This document shows positions 51,628 through 61,042 of a DNA stretch of 64,000 nt, piece after piece. The notes under the pieces were generated by a model. That model saw only the letters and a program-made list of their open reading frames with translations. It was not told where the DNA came from and did no database searches. The position numbers were made by a program, and so were the translations under genes. How positions within the stretch are numbered: position 1 is the stretch's first letter; every line of letters begins with the position of its first letter. Origin of the DNA: Bacteroidota bacterium (GTDB lineage Bacteria; Bacteroidota; Bacteroidia; UKL13-3); contig CANGGG010000002.1 in the NCBI GenBank assembly GCA_947453415.1, forward strand, positions 1 through 64,000, given 5' to 3'.

Positions 51628-51843
51628 AGCTACTTTCGCAGCTAGATAGGGTGTAGTTTTATTAGCATAGGATACATACTATTTTATTTTATAAGCTTGT
51701 AGGTGTTCTAGCACCTGCAAGTTTTTTTTGTTAATTTTACATATAATTTTCAAAAGTAAAGTATCGGTTTTTATTTTTTATGGTACTAAATAACCAATTT
51801 TAACATGGTACTTTGTGACCATATATGGTCATAAAGTATCATG
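51628..51843. promoter_or_regulatory. Repeated non-coding element, copy B: GNRA-type hairpin (51628-51643), hairpin plus T8 (51696-51729), minus-strand TACTTTTG -7 box (51751-51758), 40-bp dyad (51804-51843)
   Basis: Same ordered blocks as copy A. Dyad CATGGTACTTTGTGACCATA/TATGGTCATAAAGTATCATG has 2 mismatches in 20 pairs. Confidence 0.8.
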
Positions 51844-51865
51844 TTGTTTTTAAGTTAAGGGTATA

Positions 51866-51893
51866 AAAAAACCTAACTGTGGGTTAGGTTTTA
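51866..51893. terminator. Terminator hairpin
   Basis: AAAACCTAACtgtgGGTTAGGTTTT; T7 on the minus strand. Confidence 0.75.
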
Positions 51894-51960
51894 AAGGGGG
51901 TATTCAAAGTTTGTAGTTTAAATTATCAACCCATTACTGTTACTTTTTTAGTAAGCTATT

Positions 51961-52051
51961 TGTCTGAACTATGATTTTTTTGATTTTACTAATTAAAAGA
52001 TATTTTTAAATCAAACTAATCATGTTCATCATACCATTCATAGTTCAGACA
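51961..52051. repeat. 91-bp element with perfect 14-bp terminal inverted repeats
   Basis: TGTCTGAACTATGA ... TCATAGTTCAGACA. Confidence 0.8.
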
Positions 52052-52094
52052 TTTTTCACCTACTCTTTTTAATAGATTTTGCTTGTTTAGTTTT

Positions 52095-52143
52095 ACCCGT
52101 CTGACGCCTTGGCAAAGCAATGGCTTTTTAAGCGTCTGACGGG
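52095..52143. repeat. 49-bp palindromic direct repeat, copy 2
   Basis: ACCCGTCTGACGCCTTGGCAAAGCAATGGCTTTTTAAGCGTCTGACGGG; 46/49 identical to 41871-41919. Confidence 0.9.
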
Positions 52144-52145
52144 TG

Positions 52146-52853
52146 TTATAAATAAAACTCACTTGTTATATTTTTATAAGCTTCCGTTTGTGAATTATCA
52201 TCATTGTAAACAATAAATTCTGCTGTGATTTTATCTTCTTGTAGCAGCGAAAACTCCATGATCATTCTATTAGGTTCCTTACTTGGTTTTGGTTTAATAA
52301 AGATTTCTTTATTTAAAAACAATCCTTTTTGAATGGCTAATTCTTTAAAAGTGATTGCTTCCGCAATGGGTAAAATCAATGTGAATTTTCCGGTTTCACT
52401 TAATAATTTTATCACTGAATGAATTAATTCCTCAAACGACAAATCATTGTCGTGCCTAGCTTTTGCGCGTTGGATATTGGCTATATTGAAATTGTTTTTA
52501 CCTATAAAATAGGGGGGATTGCTAATGATTAAATCATACTTATTATTTGGAGCAAAATTTTGCAAAGCACAGCAATGCGCTTGAATTTGATTACTAAATT
52601 TTGAGGAGGAAAAATTGTTTTTTGCTTGCATAAAAGCTTGCTCATCTATTTCAATGGCATCTATTTGAAGTTCATTGTTTCGTTGCGCAAGCATTAGTGA
52701 TAAAATGCCTGTTCCTGTTCCAATGTCCAAACAATTTACAGCATTATTGATTGTAACTAAACAACCCAACAAAACACTGTCGGTGCCCACTTTCATGGCA
52801 CATTGATCCTGATTGACTAAAAACTGTTTGAACTGAAAATAGTTATTTGCCAT
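52146..52853 (-). CDS. trmN6: tRNA1(Val) (adenine(37)-N6)-methyltransferase
   Basis: FQFKQFLVNQDQCAMKVGTDSVLLGCLV..LDIGTGTGILSLMLAQR..DLIISNPPYF (YfiC/TrmN6 signature). Confidence 0.9.
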   Translation of the reverse strand: MANNYFQFKQFLVNQDQCAMKVGTDSVLLGCLVTINNAVNCLDIGTGTGILSLMLAQRNNELQIDAIEIDEQAFMQAKNNFSSSKFSNQIQAHCCALQNFAPNNKYDLIISNPPYFIGKNNFNIANIQRAKARHDNDLSFEELIHSVIKLLSETGKFTLILPIAEAITFKELAIQKGLFLNKEIFIKPKPSKEPNRMIMEFSLLQEDKITAEFIVYNDDNSQTEAYKNITSEFYL

Positions 52854-55800
52854 TTAAAAACTTTTACCAATTACCAATGTTTTTTTCAATGAGTCAGTAG
52901 TTCCATCCGTATTGAAATATTCAAAATTTACTACATAAATTCCAACGGGTAAGGATTGGTTTTTATCACTTAATCCGTTCCAACTTACTATTCCCTCCGT
53001 TCCCAATGGCGCATTATTTAAAAGCATTTTTACTAAATTTCCATTGCTGTTATAAATATTCAAATTAGCGGTATAATTATTTTTATTGAATTGATAAGTA
53101 AAGTTCACCAAATCGTTTACACCATCGTTATTTGGAGTAAAAACTTCAGGTTCAATGCTTAAAAATTCAGCATTGTTATTGGATTTTAAGTACTGCGAAT
53201 TTTTATAAGTTGGCGTAGCAAAATTACTGGTACTTGCAGCCGATGTCCAATTACTTCTATCGTTCGTTTTTCTATTAAAATCAATGCGTTCCAAGCTTAC
53301 ACCTTCCTTGTTATCAATTAAAGTAAAATGCATTTTATCATCATATTTTAGTTCATCAAAAATGGTTTCAGGTTTTGAAAATAAAACCAATGTTCCTTCA
53401 TCATCGTTCATGCTTGGTAAAGTTTTTACAGGTATAAAATTATTGTTATTTTGAACAAAATATTGTTGTTTGATGATTTCTGGATTGGTGGTAACTACAT
53501 AATAATTTTGGGGTAAAAGCATGTACCCTGAATCTGCCAAAGGATAAAAATTATCGATTAAGTTTCCAGCATTTCTATTGCCTATCCATAAATTTTTGAT
53601 GTCAATAAATTGATTGGTTTTGTTGTAAATTTCTACAAAATCAACGCCATCAGTTCTTGGATTGAATAGTATTTCATTGATAGCAATATCGTTGGTATCA
53701 GTGGGTTTTGTTAATCCAAATTCAAAGTTATTCTCCGCATTAATTGTATTTCCTGCACAATCATTTACAGCATTTATCTTTACAGCATAAACTTGATTTT
53801 GTTTCAAACTATCATTTAATTTCAAACGCAGTGTAGTTAAAAAATCATCCTTAAAATCAAATACAAATGAACCACTTAAACTAGGATTGAATGTGAAATT
53901 ATTGATTTTACATGCGCTCAAACTATCTAATGTTTCATTGAAATATAATTCAACTGTATTTTTATTAACAGGATAAATTCTATCAAGCATCGGTAAAGCA
54001 AGATCTTCGTTCGTTCCTTTTACAGAATTTTGTTTTCCAATAGTTCCCCCATTTGTACTTTTACTGGCAGACCAATTACTGGCAGTTCCGCAAGGGTTTT
54101 TAGTGTCTATCATTTCTAAACTCCAACCACCATCGGCTTTAACATTGTTATGATACCAAGTTTGTTTGTATGCTATTTGATGAATGACATGGTTGTTTTG
54201 GTTGAGTAAAACTATTTCATCATCTAAACTTAAAGTTGGAAAATTAGTAACTGAAATTACATTATTAATACCTGAAAATAAGGGTAATTTACTGTCATCA
54301 CAAATTACTAAAAAACTATCAGGATACAATTGTATATTTTTAATGGAAGTAATGGTTGAACCACTTTTAATTTTGAAATTATTTAAGGAAATAATATTTT
54401 TAGAACGGTTATAAACTTCCATGTATTCGGCATCGGGCAATGCCATATTTGGTTTTGGATTAGGAGAAACTTCAGTGATTATGATATCATTTTGTAGCGC
54501 AACTTGAATAGGAATATAAGTAAAATTTACACTTGAATTATCAGCTATTTTATTCATGGAACAATCAAAAGCTGAATCAATTTGAAGGGTGTAATTTTGC
54601 CTATCCACCAAAGCATTATTGAATAGAATAAATAATGAATCATTTCTAACACCTGAAATGGTTTTTGATAAAATGGTATTTCCGTTGATGCTTAATTTGA
54701 TGTTTTGAAATGAATTCAAATCCATTTTTTCATTGAATACCATGACTAAGTTTTTATCGTTTGTATAATAAAAGTTTTTCACCAAAGGCCTTGTATTATC
54801 AGGATTCATGTTGTTGGAAAAATTTACATTTCCCGGTGTACCACCAACGGTGCTTCCAGCACTTATCCAGTTATCAACTCCTTTGCATAATACATAAGGG
54901 TTTATGAGTTCTAAACTATAGCCTCCATTGGCTTTTACGGATGATTGATACCATGTTAAATCGTACTTGATTTGATTGATAATTTCTCCCTTCGTGTTTA
55001 CTAATTGAACCAAATCTGCATCATTATTCAAAGTAACTAAAAAGGGAACGGCTAAAGTTTTACCATAATTTTTAAATAAACTTTCATTGGTAGGATTGCT
55101 AATAATTAAATACTCTTTGGGCTGAATGATATAATTGGGAATGCTTGCAAAACCTGTTAAATCAAATATTTTCCAATTACTGATGTCAATTGGGTAATTG
55201 GTTCGGTTATAAAGTTCAATGAATTCAGCATCTGGTAATCCATTACTCGGTGATGGATCGGGCATTATTTCATTGATTACAATATCGTCAATACTTGGTT
55301 TGTAAAACCAAAAAGAGACATTGGTATCAGGCATCACATTATTGGCCAAATCGCTTATGTTTTTAACAGTTAAAATATAATTATTTGTGGAAATAAATGA
55401 ATTTTCAAAGCTCACTAAAATACTTTTATTATCACTGCTAAGCTCAGTATTTATAATAACTGGAAAGGAATAATTTAATTCAAAATTACTTATATTATTG
55501 GCAGTATTGATGTCTAATTTTTCATTGAAATTTATTTGTATCACACTGTCATTTTTGAATGAATAATTTTCAATTTTTGGAGAATTTAAATCAATAATAG
55601 GTTCGCCTATGTATAAATTATCAAAATAAAAATTTGAAATATTTGTTGAAGTAAAGCGGGCAAATATTCCGGTGTATTCAGTGGATTTAAAAGTGGTGTC
55701 AAATACATTTCCCTCTAATACAAAATTTCCATTAGCAGCAGTATCGCTGTATAAAATCCAATTACCTAAGCTGTCTCTATTTACTTTTATAGCTATGTTA

Positions 55801-56255
55801 TTATTTGTTTTTGAAACTGTTCCTGGTCTTCCTGCAATGATTCGAGTACGTATAGCTCCTTCTTGTTTGTATAAGCTTATAGAATCAGTATTTCCGGTGC
55901 TTCCTCCAAATTGAATATAGTATGCATTCAGGTTTCCTTTTAAATTTATTTGGTCAGCGGCAAGGTAAAATCTGCAAAAATTTTGTGTACTCGGACTGAA
56001 ATTTAACTGAATAGAAAAACGCCATTCAGTATTTTTTTGAAAATTAGTTCGTGTACTTAAGCAAATATCTTTGGCAGTTCCTGAAGTTCCTTTGCTTTGC
56101 AATTGGTAATTGCTATTAATTTGCCAAAGGCTGTCATCGCCTTCCCAAGTTGGGTTGGCACTAAAATTTCCATCAGAAAAATCATCAAAAACTTGTGCTT
56201 TTAATTGAATGTTTGCCCATAAAAAAAACAAACCTAAAGTGATTATTTTTTTCAT
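52854..56255 (-). CDS. Large secreted protein with repeated lamin-tail (LTD) and Ig-like domains and a C-terminal FlgD/CHU_C-like sorting domain
   Basis: Repeats: DIVINEIMPDPSPSNGLPDAEFIELYNRTNYPIDISNWKI; DIIITEVSPNPKPNMALPDAEYMEVYNRSKNIISLNNFKI; DIAINEILFNPRTDGVDFVEIYNKTNQFIDIKNLWI. C-terminus VFTPNNDGVNDLVNFTYQ..GIYVVNFEYFNTDG. Confidence 0.85.
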   Translation of the reverse strand: MKKIITLGLFFLWANIQLKAQVFDDFSDGNFSANPTWEGDDSLWQINSNYQLQSKGTSGTAKDICLSTRTNFQKNTEWRFSIQLNFSPSTQNFCRFYLAADQINLKGNLNAYYIQFGGSTGNTDSISLYKQEGAIRTRIIAGRPGTVSKTNNNIAIKVNRDSLGNWILYSDTAANGNFVLEGNVFDTTFKSTEYTGIFARFTSTNISNFYFDNLYIGEPIIDLNSPKIENYSFKNDSVIQINFNEKLDINTANNISNFELNYSFPVIINTELSSDNKSILVSFENSFISTNNYILTVKNISDLANNVMPDTNVSFWFYKPSIDDIVINEIMPDPSPSNGLPDAEFIELYNRTNYPIDISNWKIFDLTGFASIPNYIIQPKEYLIISNPTNESLFKNYGKTLAVPFLVTLNNDADLVQLVNTKGEIINQIKYDLTWYQSSVKANGGYSLELINPYVLCKGVDNWISAGSTVGGTPGNVNFSNNMNPDNTRPLVKNFYYTNDKNLVMVFNEKMDLNSFQNIKLSINGNTILSKTISGVRNDSLFILFNNALVDRQNYTLQIDSAFDCSMNKIADNSSVNFTYIPIQVALQNDIIITEVSPNPKPNMALPDAEYMEVYNRSKNIISLNNFKIKSGSTITSIKNIQLYPDSFLVICDDSKLPLFSGINNVISVTNFPTLSLDDEIVLLNQNNHVIHQIAYKQTWYHNNVKADGGWSLEMIDTKNPCGTASNWSASKSTNGGTIGKQNSVKGTNEDLALPMLDRIYPVNKNTVELYFNETLDSLSACKINNFTFNPSLSGSFVFDFKDDFLTTLRLKLNDSLKQNQVYAVKINAVNDCAGNTINAENNFEFGLTKPTDTNDIAINEILFNPRTDGVDFVEIYNKTNQFIDIKNLWIGNRNAGNLIDNFYPLADSGYMLLPQNYYVVTTNPEIIKQQYFVQNNNNFIPVKTLPSMNDDEGTLVLFSKPETIFDELKYDDKMHFTLIDNKEGVSLERIDFNRKTNDRSNWTSAASTSNFATPTYKNSQYLKSNNNAEFLSIEPEVFTPNNDGVNDLVNFTYQFNKNNYTANLNIYNSNGNLVKMLLNNAPLGTEGIVSWNGLSDKNQSLPVGIYVVNFEYFNTDGTTDSLKKTLVIGKSF

Positions 56256-56259
56256 TTTT

Positions 56260-59067
56260 TTATTCATTTAACCAAATACAAATTCCATTGGCTCTAATTG
56301 GATTTCCAATCAATGTTTTTTGACTGATACCATCCAAGTTAATTTCATTGCTATTTGCAATCAATTTCCACCTGCCTTTTAAGTTCATTTTACGCGCATC
56401 AAAACTATTTGGTTTGTTGTCGTTATTGATTAATACCAATATTTTATTTCCAATCATGTATCCAAGCATTGCTTTGTTTTCAGGTAAAATAAATTGTATA
56501 AACTCACTCGTATAAGCACTTGGCGTAACAAATCGTTTGCTTAAACTTTCTAAATTATTGGTATTTTTTGCAGGCAATGCATCAATTAGCGGTTGTAAAA
56601 TTTGCGTTCTTAACAGCATTAAACCTTGCCAATAAGCAAGCATATTTTTAAAATTACTATTTTGATATGGAATTTCTTTTGAATTAGATTTTACGTTATT
56701 TTCTTCAGCATTTTTTCCAATATTTTCCCAAACAAATTGGTTGGCAGCTCTCATATTATAAGTATCGCGTTTACCATGAAAATATATTTTACCACTAGGA
56801 ATTTCCTTTACAATTTCTTTTAATGGTGCAAGGCCTTTGCTGCGCATAAACTCGCTTCCACCATGCATAACTATTGGTCCTGGAGTTGTAAATAAAAGTG
56901 TTGCAGCTATTTTATAATTGTATTCATCTACCCCAAAACGGCCATCAAAATTAGTGGTCCCAAACTGATCAGCTAATGCAAAATTATCGTGAATATCTAA
57001 GTAATTAATGGCACTATTTATATTTTTTTGTGGAGGAAAAGTGCAGCTCAATCCTTTAAGCACATTTTCTCTCTCCTCAAAATTTCCACCTGCCCAACCT
57101 CTGTGTTTTTTCTTGTCGGATAATTCAAAAACAGGACCTTTATATGCATTCCTGGTATCATCGTTAAAGTAACAAATAGGAGCTGAATCTTTGTACCAAT
57201 GCCAATTTGGATTTTTGTTATATTCTGGATCGTTGCTATCAATCCAAGGTTCACCATATATAATGATATCGGCTGGTAAAGCAGCTTTAATTGCTAATAA
57301 TGTTTCCTTGTCTGTTTGTCCGGCCAAATCAATTCTAAAGCCATCTACGCCAAATTCTTCAATAAAATGTTTGCATTGATCAATGATCCAACGTTGTGTC
57401 ATGTAACGATTTTCGCTTTTGGTTTCGTTGCCATATTCTCCAATATGTTCTAAGTTTTTAGTTCGGTAATAATATTGTTTATCAAAAGCATTGAAGTGAT
57501 ATAAATAATTTTTTGCATCCAGGTTATCGGCAGTATGGTTAAAAACAAAATCAACGATTACAGCAATATTTTTGTCATGAAATTTTTGAATCACATCTCT
57601 AAATTGTTTGCGTTCATCGCCCGGCATGGTTCCTTTTTGTCGGTATCTGCTTTCAATGGCAAAGCTATGAGAAGTGCGGTAACCCCAGTCGTAAGTTTCG
57701 TTGGCTATACCTTGCTCTATCATGTATTTATCTTTACTAAAAGCCTTCTTCCATTCATCTTTTGGCCAATTAAGCATTTCCTGAACTGGCATTAAATGCA
57801 CGGTATTTATTCCCAAATTAACCAAATGATCGAAACCAATGGCATAACCTTTTGAATTGGTTAAACCCGAAACTCCCATACCTGCAATGGTTCCTTTTAA
57901 ATCGTTTGAAACAGGTAGCAAATCAGTAAAATCTTGCACATGAACTTCGTAAGAAATTACTTGTTCTAATCGTGGACGTCCGTTAGCCAATGCTGATGCT
58001 GGAACTGTTTTTGGTGTTACCATACAAGCTCCAAAACCATCGTCTGTTACTCTTGCATATGGATCACTTATGTGCACAGGATTTGTTTCATAAAAAAGGT
58101 TCCCAGGATCTTTAAAACCATGCACCGTATAGTCATACCAAACGCCTTCTAAGTTTTCATTAACTATTGTTTCCCAAACACCTTGATCATCTATTTGCAT
58201 ATCAATAGTATTGTAAGGAGTTTTTGAGTAAAAAATATATTTATCACTTTCGTCAATTGGTTTGTATAAATATAATTTTACCATAGTTGCCCTTGGAGCA
58301 AAAACCCTAAAAGTAGTTTGTTTATAGTCTGCCGAAACATTGGCTCCAAGTTCTTTTTCACTTTTTAAATTCTTAAACCAGCCGTCATAAGTACATAAGG
58401 TTTTCAATTTAAATTTTGGTATTTCAATATAATAAACCCTGCGTTTATCAATGGCAGTTTTGGTAGAATAAATAACTTTAATGACACCATCTTCTTTCAA
58501 TTTAATGGTGTAATTATTGGTGTCAAAATCATTGTCTTTTATGTTAAAAGATGTTCCTTCAATTTCTATCTTTTCATTATTGGCATTGGTTAAAATAAAA
58601 TCGGACTCAGAAAAACTTTCATTTTTGGGTAAACCACTTAATGTTACTTCTATGTTATTGTTATCAATTAAAGTAGCTTTTAATCCGAGTGGTTCAATGC
58701 CTTTCATAAAAATTAGGTTTCCACCATCCGTATTGCTTGCGCCAACAGGAGGATCAAGCCATTTTCCTTCATCAATTCTGAACTTAAAAGCCGAACTTGG
58801 CTTTATAATTTCAAAATTAGGGTTATAAATTTTTATGTTCCAAATTCCATTACCTTGATTGATTAAAAACCACTTTTTATCGTCCATGTCTTGACTCCAA
58901 TTTCGGAATGAACCAGTAATAATTACTTTATTTTTAATAGAAATATAATAATCTTTTTCATTAAAAATAAAGGCAGTGGTATCGCCTTTATGCTCGTATC
59001 CATTGGGCTGAGCCTTTGTAACAATACTAACAAAAACAATAATTATTAAATAAAAAACACTTTTCAT
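56260..59067 (-). CDS. Secreted pullulanase-like GH13 glycosidase with CBM48-type N-domain
   Basis: CBM48 FRVFAPRATMVKLYLYKP; GH13 VIVDFVFNHT, GVDGFRIDLAGQ, IIIYGEPWIDS, NYLDIHDNFALADQ; signal peptide at the internal Met (59067). Confidence 0.85.
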   Translation of the reverse strand: MKSVFYLIIIVFVSIVTKAQPNGYEHKGDTTAFIFNEKDYYISIKNKVIITGSFRNWSQDMDDKKWFLINQGNGIWNIKIYNPNFEIIKPSSAFKFRIDEGKWLDPPVGASNTDGGNLIFMKGIEPLGLKATLIDNNNIEVTLSGLPKNESFSESDFILTNANNEKIEIEGTSFNIKDNDFDTNNYTIKLKEDGVIKVIYSTKTAIDKRRVYYIEIPKFKLKTLCTYDGWFKNLKSEKELGANVSADYKQTTFRVFAPRATMVKLYLYKPIDESDKYIFYSKTPYNTIDMQIDDQGVWETIVNENLEGVWYDYTVHGFKDPGNLFYETNPVHISDPYARVTDDGFGACMVTPKTVPASALANGRPRLEQVISYEVHVQDFTDLLPVSNDLKGTIAGMGVSGLTNSKGYAIGFDHLVNLGINTVHLMPVQEMLNWPKDEWKKAFSKDKYMIEQGIANETYDWGYRTSHSFAIESRYRQKGTMPGDERKQFRDVIQKFHDKNIAVIVDFVFNHTADNLDAKNYLYHFNAFDKQYYYRTKNLEHIGEYGNETKSENRYMTQRWIIDQCKHFIEEFGVDGFRIDLAGQTDKETLLAIKAALPADIIIYGEPWIDSNDPEYNKNPNWHWYKDSAPICYFNDDTRNAYKGPVFELSDKKKHRGWAGGNFEERENVLKGLSCTFPPQKNINSAINYLDIHDNFALADQFGTTNFDGRFGVDEYNYKIAATLLFTTPGPIVMHGGSEFMRSKGLAPLKEIVKEIPSGKIYFHGKRDTYNMRAANQFVWENIGKNAEENNVKSNSKEIPYQNSNFKNMLAYWQGLMLLRTQILQPLIDALPAKNTNNLESLSKRFVTPSAYTSEFIQFILPENKAMLGYMIGNKILVLINNDNKPNSFDARKMNLKGRWKLIANSNEINLDGISQKTLIGNPIRANGICIWLNE

Positions 59068-59121
59068 AGTGGCGAAAATCGGTTTTTGTATTGAATAAAA
59101 ATATATTTGCCCAATAAAAAA

Positions 59122-59640
59122 ATGATTATTACAACTATCAAACATTTGCGTAAGTGGTTTGCCCAGTACCCAACAGCAAAAAAGTTTATAAAATTTGGCA
59201 TTGTAGGAACCTCAAGTACCATGGTAAGTTTATTGGCTTTTTGGTTGCTTTCATTGCAATTTCCTGCACTTAATTTGCTCACAAAAGCAGCAGGATGGTT
59301 CATGGGTTTCTTTGTTGGATTTACCTTAAATAAATTTTGGACTTATGTAGATCAAACAGATGATGGTGAAAAATACTTGATAAAGTATATTGCAGTGTAT
59401 GCAGTTACTTTTTTTATCTATTTAGGATTTAATGTTTTGTGCGATCATTATTTGTTTCCAAATGTATACATAGCTGGTGTTTTAGATTCGTTAGGATGGT
59501 TGCAAAGTGCAGCTTGGACAAACAATAACGGGCCATTGGTATCCAATGTCATTTCTATTTTACTCAATGTAATGCTTAACTTTATTGGTACTAATTTTTT
59601 AGTATTTAAAGTTCCCGGTCCTAACGAAATTTTTGAGTAA
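59122..59640 (+). CDS. GtrA family membrane protein
   Basis: FIKFGIVGTSSTMVSLLAFWLLSL..AGWFMGFFVGFTLNKFWTYVD. Confidence 0.88.
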   Translation: MIITTIKHLRKWFAQYPTAKKFIKFGIVGTSSTMVSLLAFWLLSLQFPALNLLTKAAGWFMGFFVGFTLNKFWTYVDQTDDGEKYLIKYIAVYAVTFFIYLGFNVLCDHYLFPNVYIAGVLDSLGWLQSAAWTNNNGPLVSNVISILLNVMLNFIGTNFLVFKVPGPNEIFE

Positions 59641-60321
59641 TTAATTGTCTAATCGGTAAATAAAAGGCAATTTAAATTGTACTTTTATGGGTTTGTTATT
59701 AAGTAAACATGGATTTGAAAACTTCATTAATCTTAATACCCTAACAGTTTCTTTATCTAAAATGATATGTACACCTTTATTCACTCGAATATCTGTAATA
59801 GTTGCATTTTCATCTACAATAAATGATAAATATAATTGACCTTGAATGTTATTTTCTTTTGCAAAAGCTGGATAATTAATTTTTTCAGCTAAAAACTCAA
59901 AAATGTTTTTTTCTCCAGTGGAAAGTGTTGGAGCTTTATAATTGATGGTATCGTTATTTTCAAAAAATTCTTTTACTAAACTGTCTTTATAGCAGTCGTT
60001 ACAAAAAGCATCCGAGTAATTAATATGGAAGTTGTAATCAAAATTAGATTTTTCATATTCTGAAATCCAAATACCAAAAGGCTCTTCGCCTTTAAATGTT
60101 GAACTCCTAATGGTTTTGTCGTTATTTAAATCGATCACATCAGAGGTGATTGTTTCATCTAAATTCTTATAAATAATTAACTTGTAATTTGCTTTACTTT
60201 CAGCAACTTCTTTATTCAAATATTTATCTTTGAAAAAACGTTCCGTTTTAGTTTGAGCATTTAAAATAAAAGTAAATGCAATGAATGAAAATACAAGAAG
60301 GAATAATTTTTTATTTACCAT
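59641..60321 (-). CDS. TonB C-terminal domain protein (energy-transducer-like)
   Basis: INYPAFAKENNIQGQLYLSFIVDENATITDIRVNKGVHIILDKETVRVLRLMKF. Confidence 0.8.
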   Translation of the reverse strand: MVNKKLFLLVFSFIAFTFILNAQTKTERFFKDKYLNKEVAESKANYKLIIYKNLDETITSDVIDLNNDKTIRSSTFKGEEPFGIWISEYEKSNFDYNFHINYSDAFCNDCYKDSLVKEFFENNDTINYKAPTLSTGEKNIFEFLAEKINYPAFAKENNIQGQLYLSFIVDENATITDIRVNKGVHIILDKETVRVLRLMKFSNPCLLNNKPIKVQFKLPFIYRLDN

Positions 60322-60341
60322 GGAACAATTAAAAGTTTTAT

Positions 60342-60989
60342 TTATAGCTGAACACTTCTCTTATTTTTCTCAATTTGATACCTAAAATGGTCGTCTAGAA
60401 CCACTAAACTATTATCAAAATGGTTGTTGTTGTTTACTATAATATCTGCTTGGGATAAAAATGGTAAAAGATATTTTTCGTAAGCAGGCATTACGTGATT
60501 ATGCCATTGATAACGTATATAAGAATCGGGTATATTTCGCTCTGCAGAATCACGTTTTAAACGCCTATTCAATGCAATTGATTCATCGGCTTGAATGAAT
60601 ATTTTTAAATCGAATTGATTGCGAATTGCTTCAGAATAAAAAATAAATAAACCTTCACAAACAATTATTGGAGCGGGTTTAAACGTTAAAAGTGGTCCAA
60701 CTTGATTTTCGTGTTGAAACAAATATTCGTTTCTGTAAATAGTTTCATTATTATGAAGTTTCTCTAAATCGGCTGCAAAAGCAGCTAAATCAATACATTC
60801 AGGCAAATCAAAATTAATATTTCCCTCTGCATCTAATTGGTGTTCGTAGGAAAGTTTGTAGTAATTGTCTTGGCTAATTACACAAAGTTCATCAGTAGAA
60901 AAAAGTTTTTTTAGGGAATTCAAAAAATGTGTTTTTCCCATGGCACTTCCTCCAGTAATACCAACTAAATAAGGTTTTTGAATATGCAT
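60342..60989 (-). CDS. udk: Uridine kinase
   Basis: P-loop VGITGGSAMGKTHFLNSL; QDNYYKLSYEHQLDAEGNINFDLPECIDL; FIQADESIALNRRLKRDSAER. Confidence 0.9.
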   Translation of the reverse strand: MHIQKPYLVGITGGSAMGKTHFLNSLKKLFSTDELCVISQDNYYKLSYEHQLDAEGNINFDLPECIDLAAFAADLEKLHNNETIYRNEYLFQHENQVGPLLTFKPAPIIVCEGLFIFYSEAIRNQFDLKIFIQADESIALNRRLKRDSAERNIPDSYIRYQWHNHVMPAYEKYLLPFLSQADIIVNNNNHFDNSLVVLDDHFRYQIEKNKRSVQL

Positions 60990-61042
60990 GTTTTTTTTAA
61001 TTGCGAAGTGCGGAATACGGAGTGCGAAATAATTTAATTCTG

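Noticed and set aside
61005-61032. GCGAAGTGCGGAATACGGAGTGCGAAAT degenerate repeat between udk and the B12-binding gene
   Set aside because: Short, imperfect, single occurrence here; probably a remnant of a dispersed repeat and not informative on its own.
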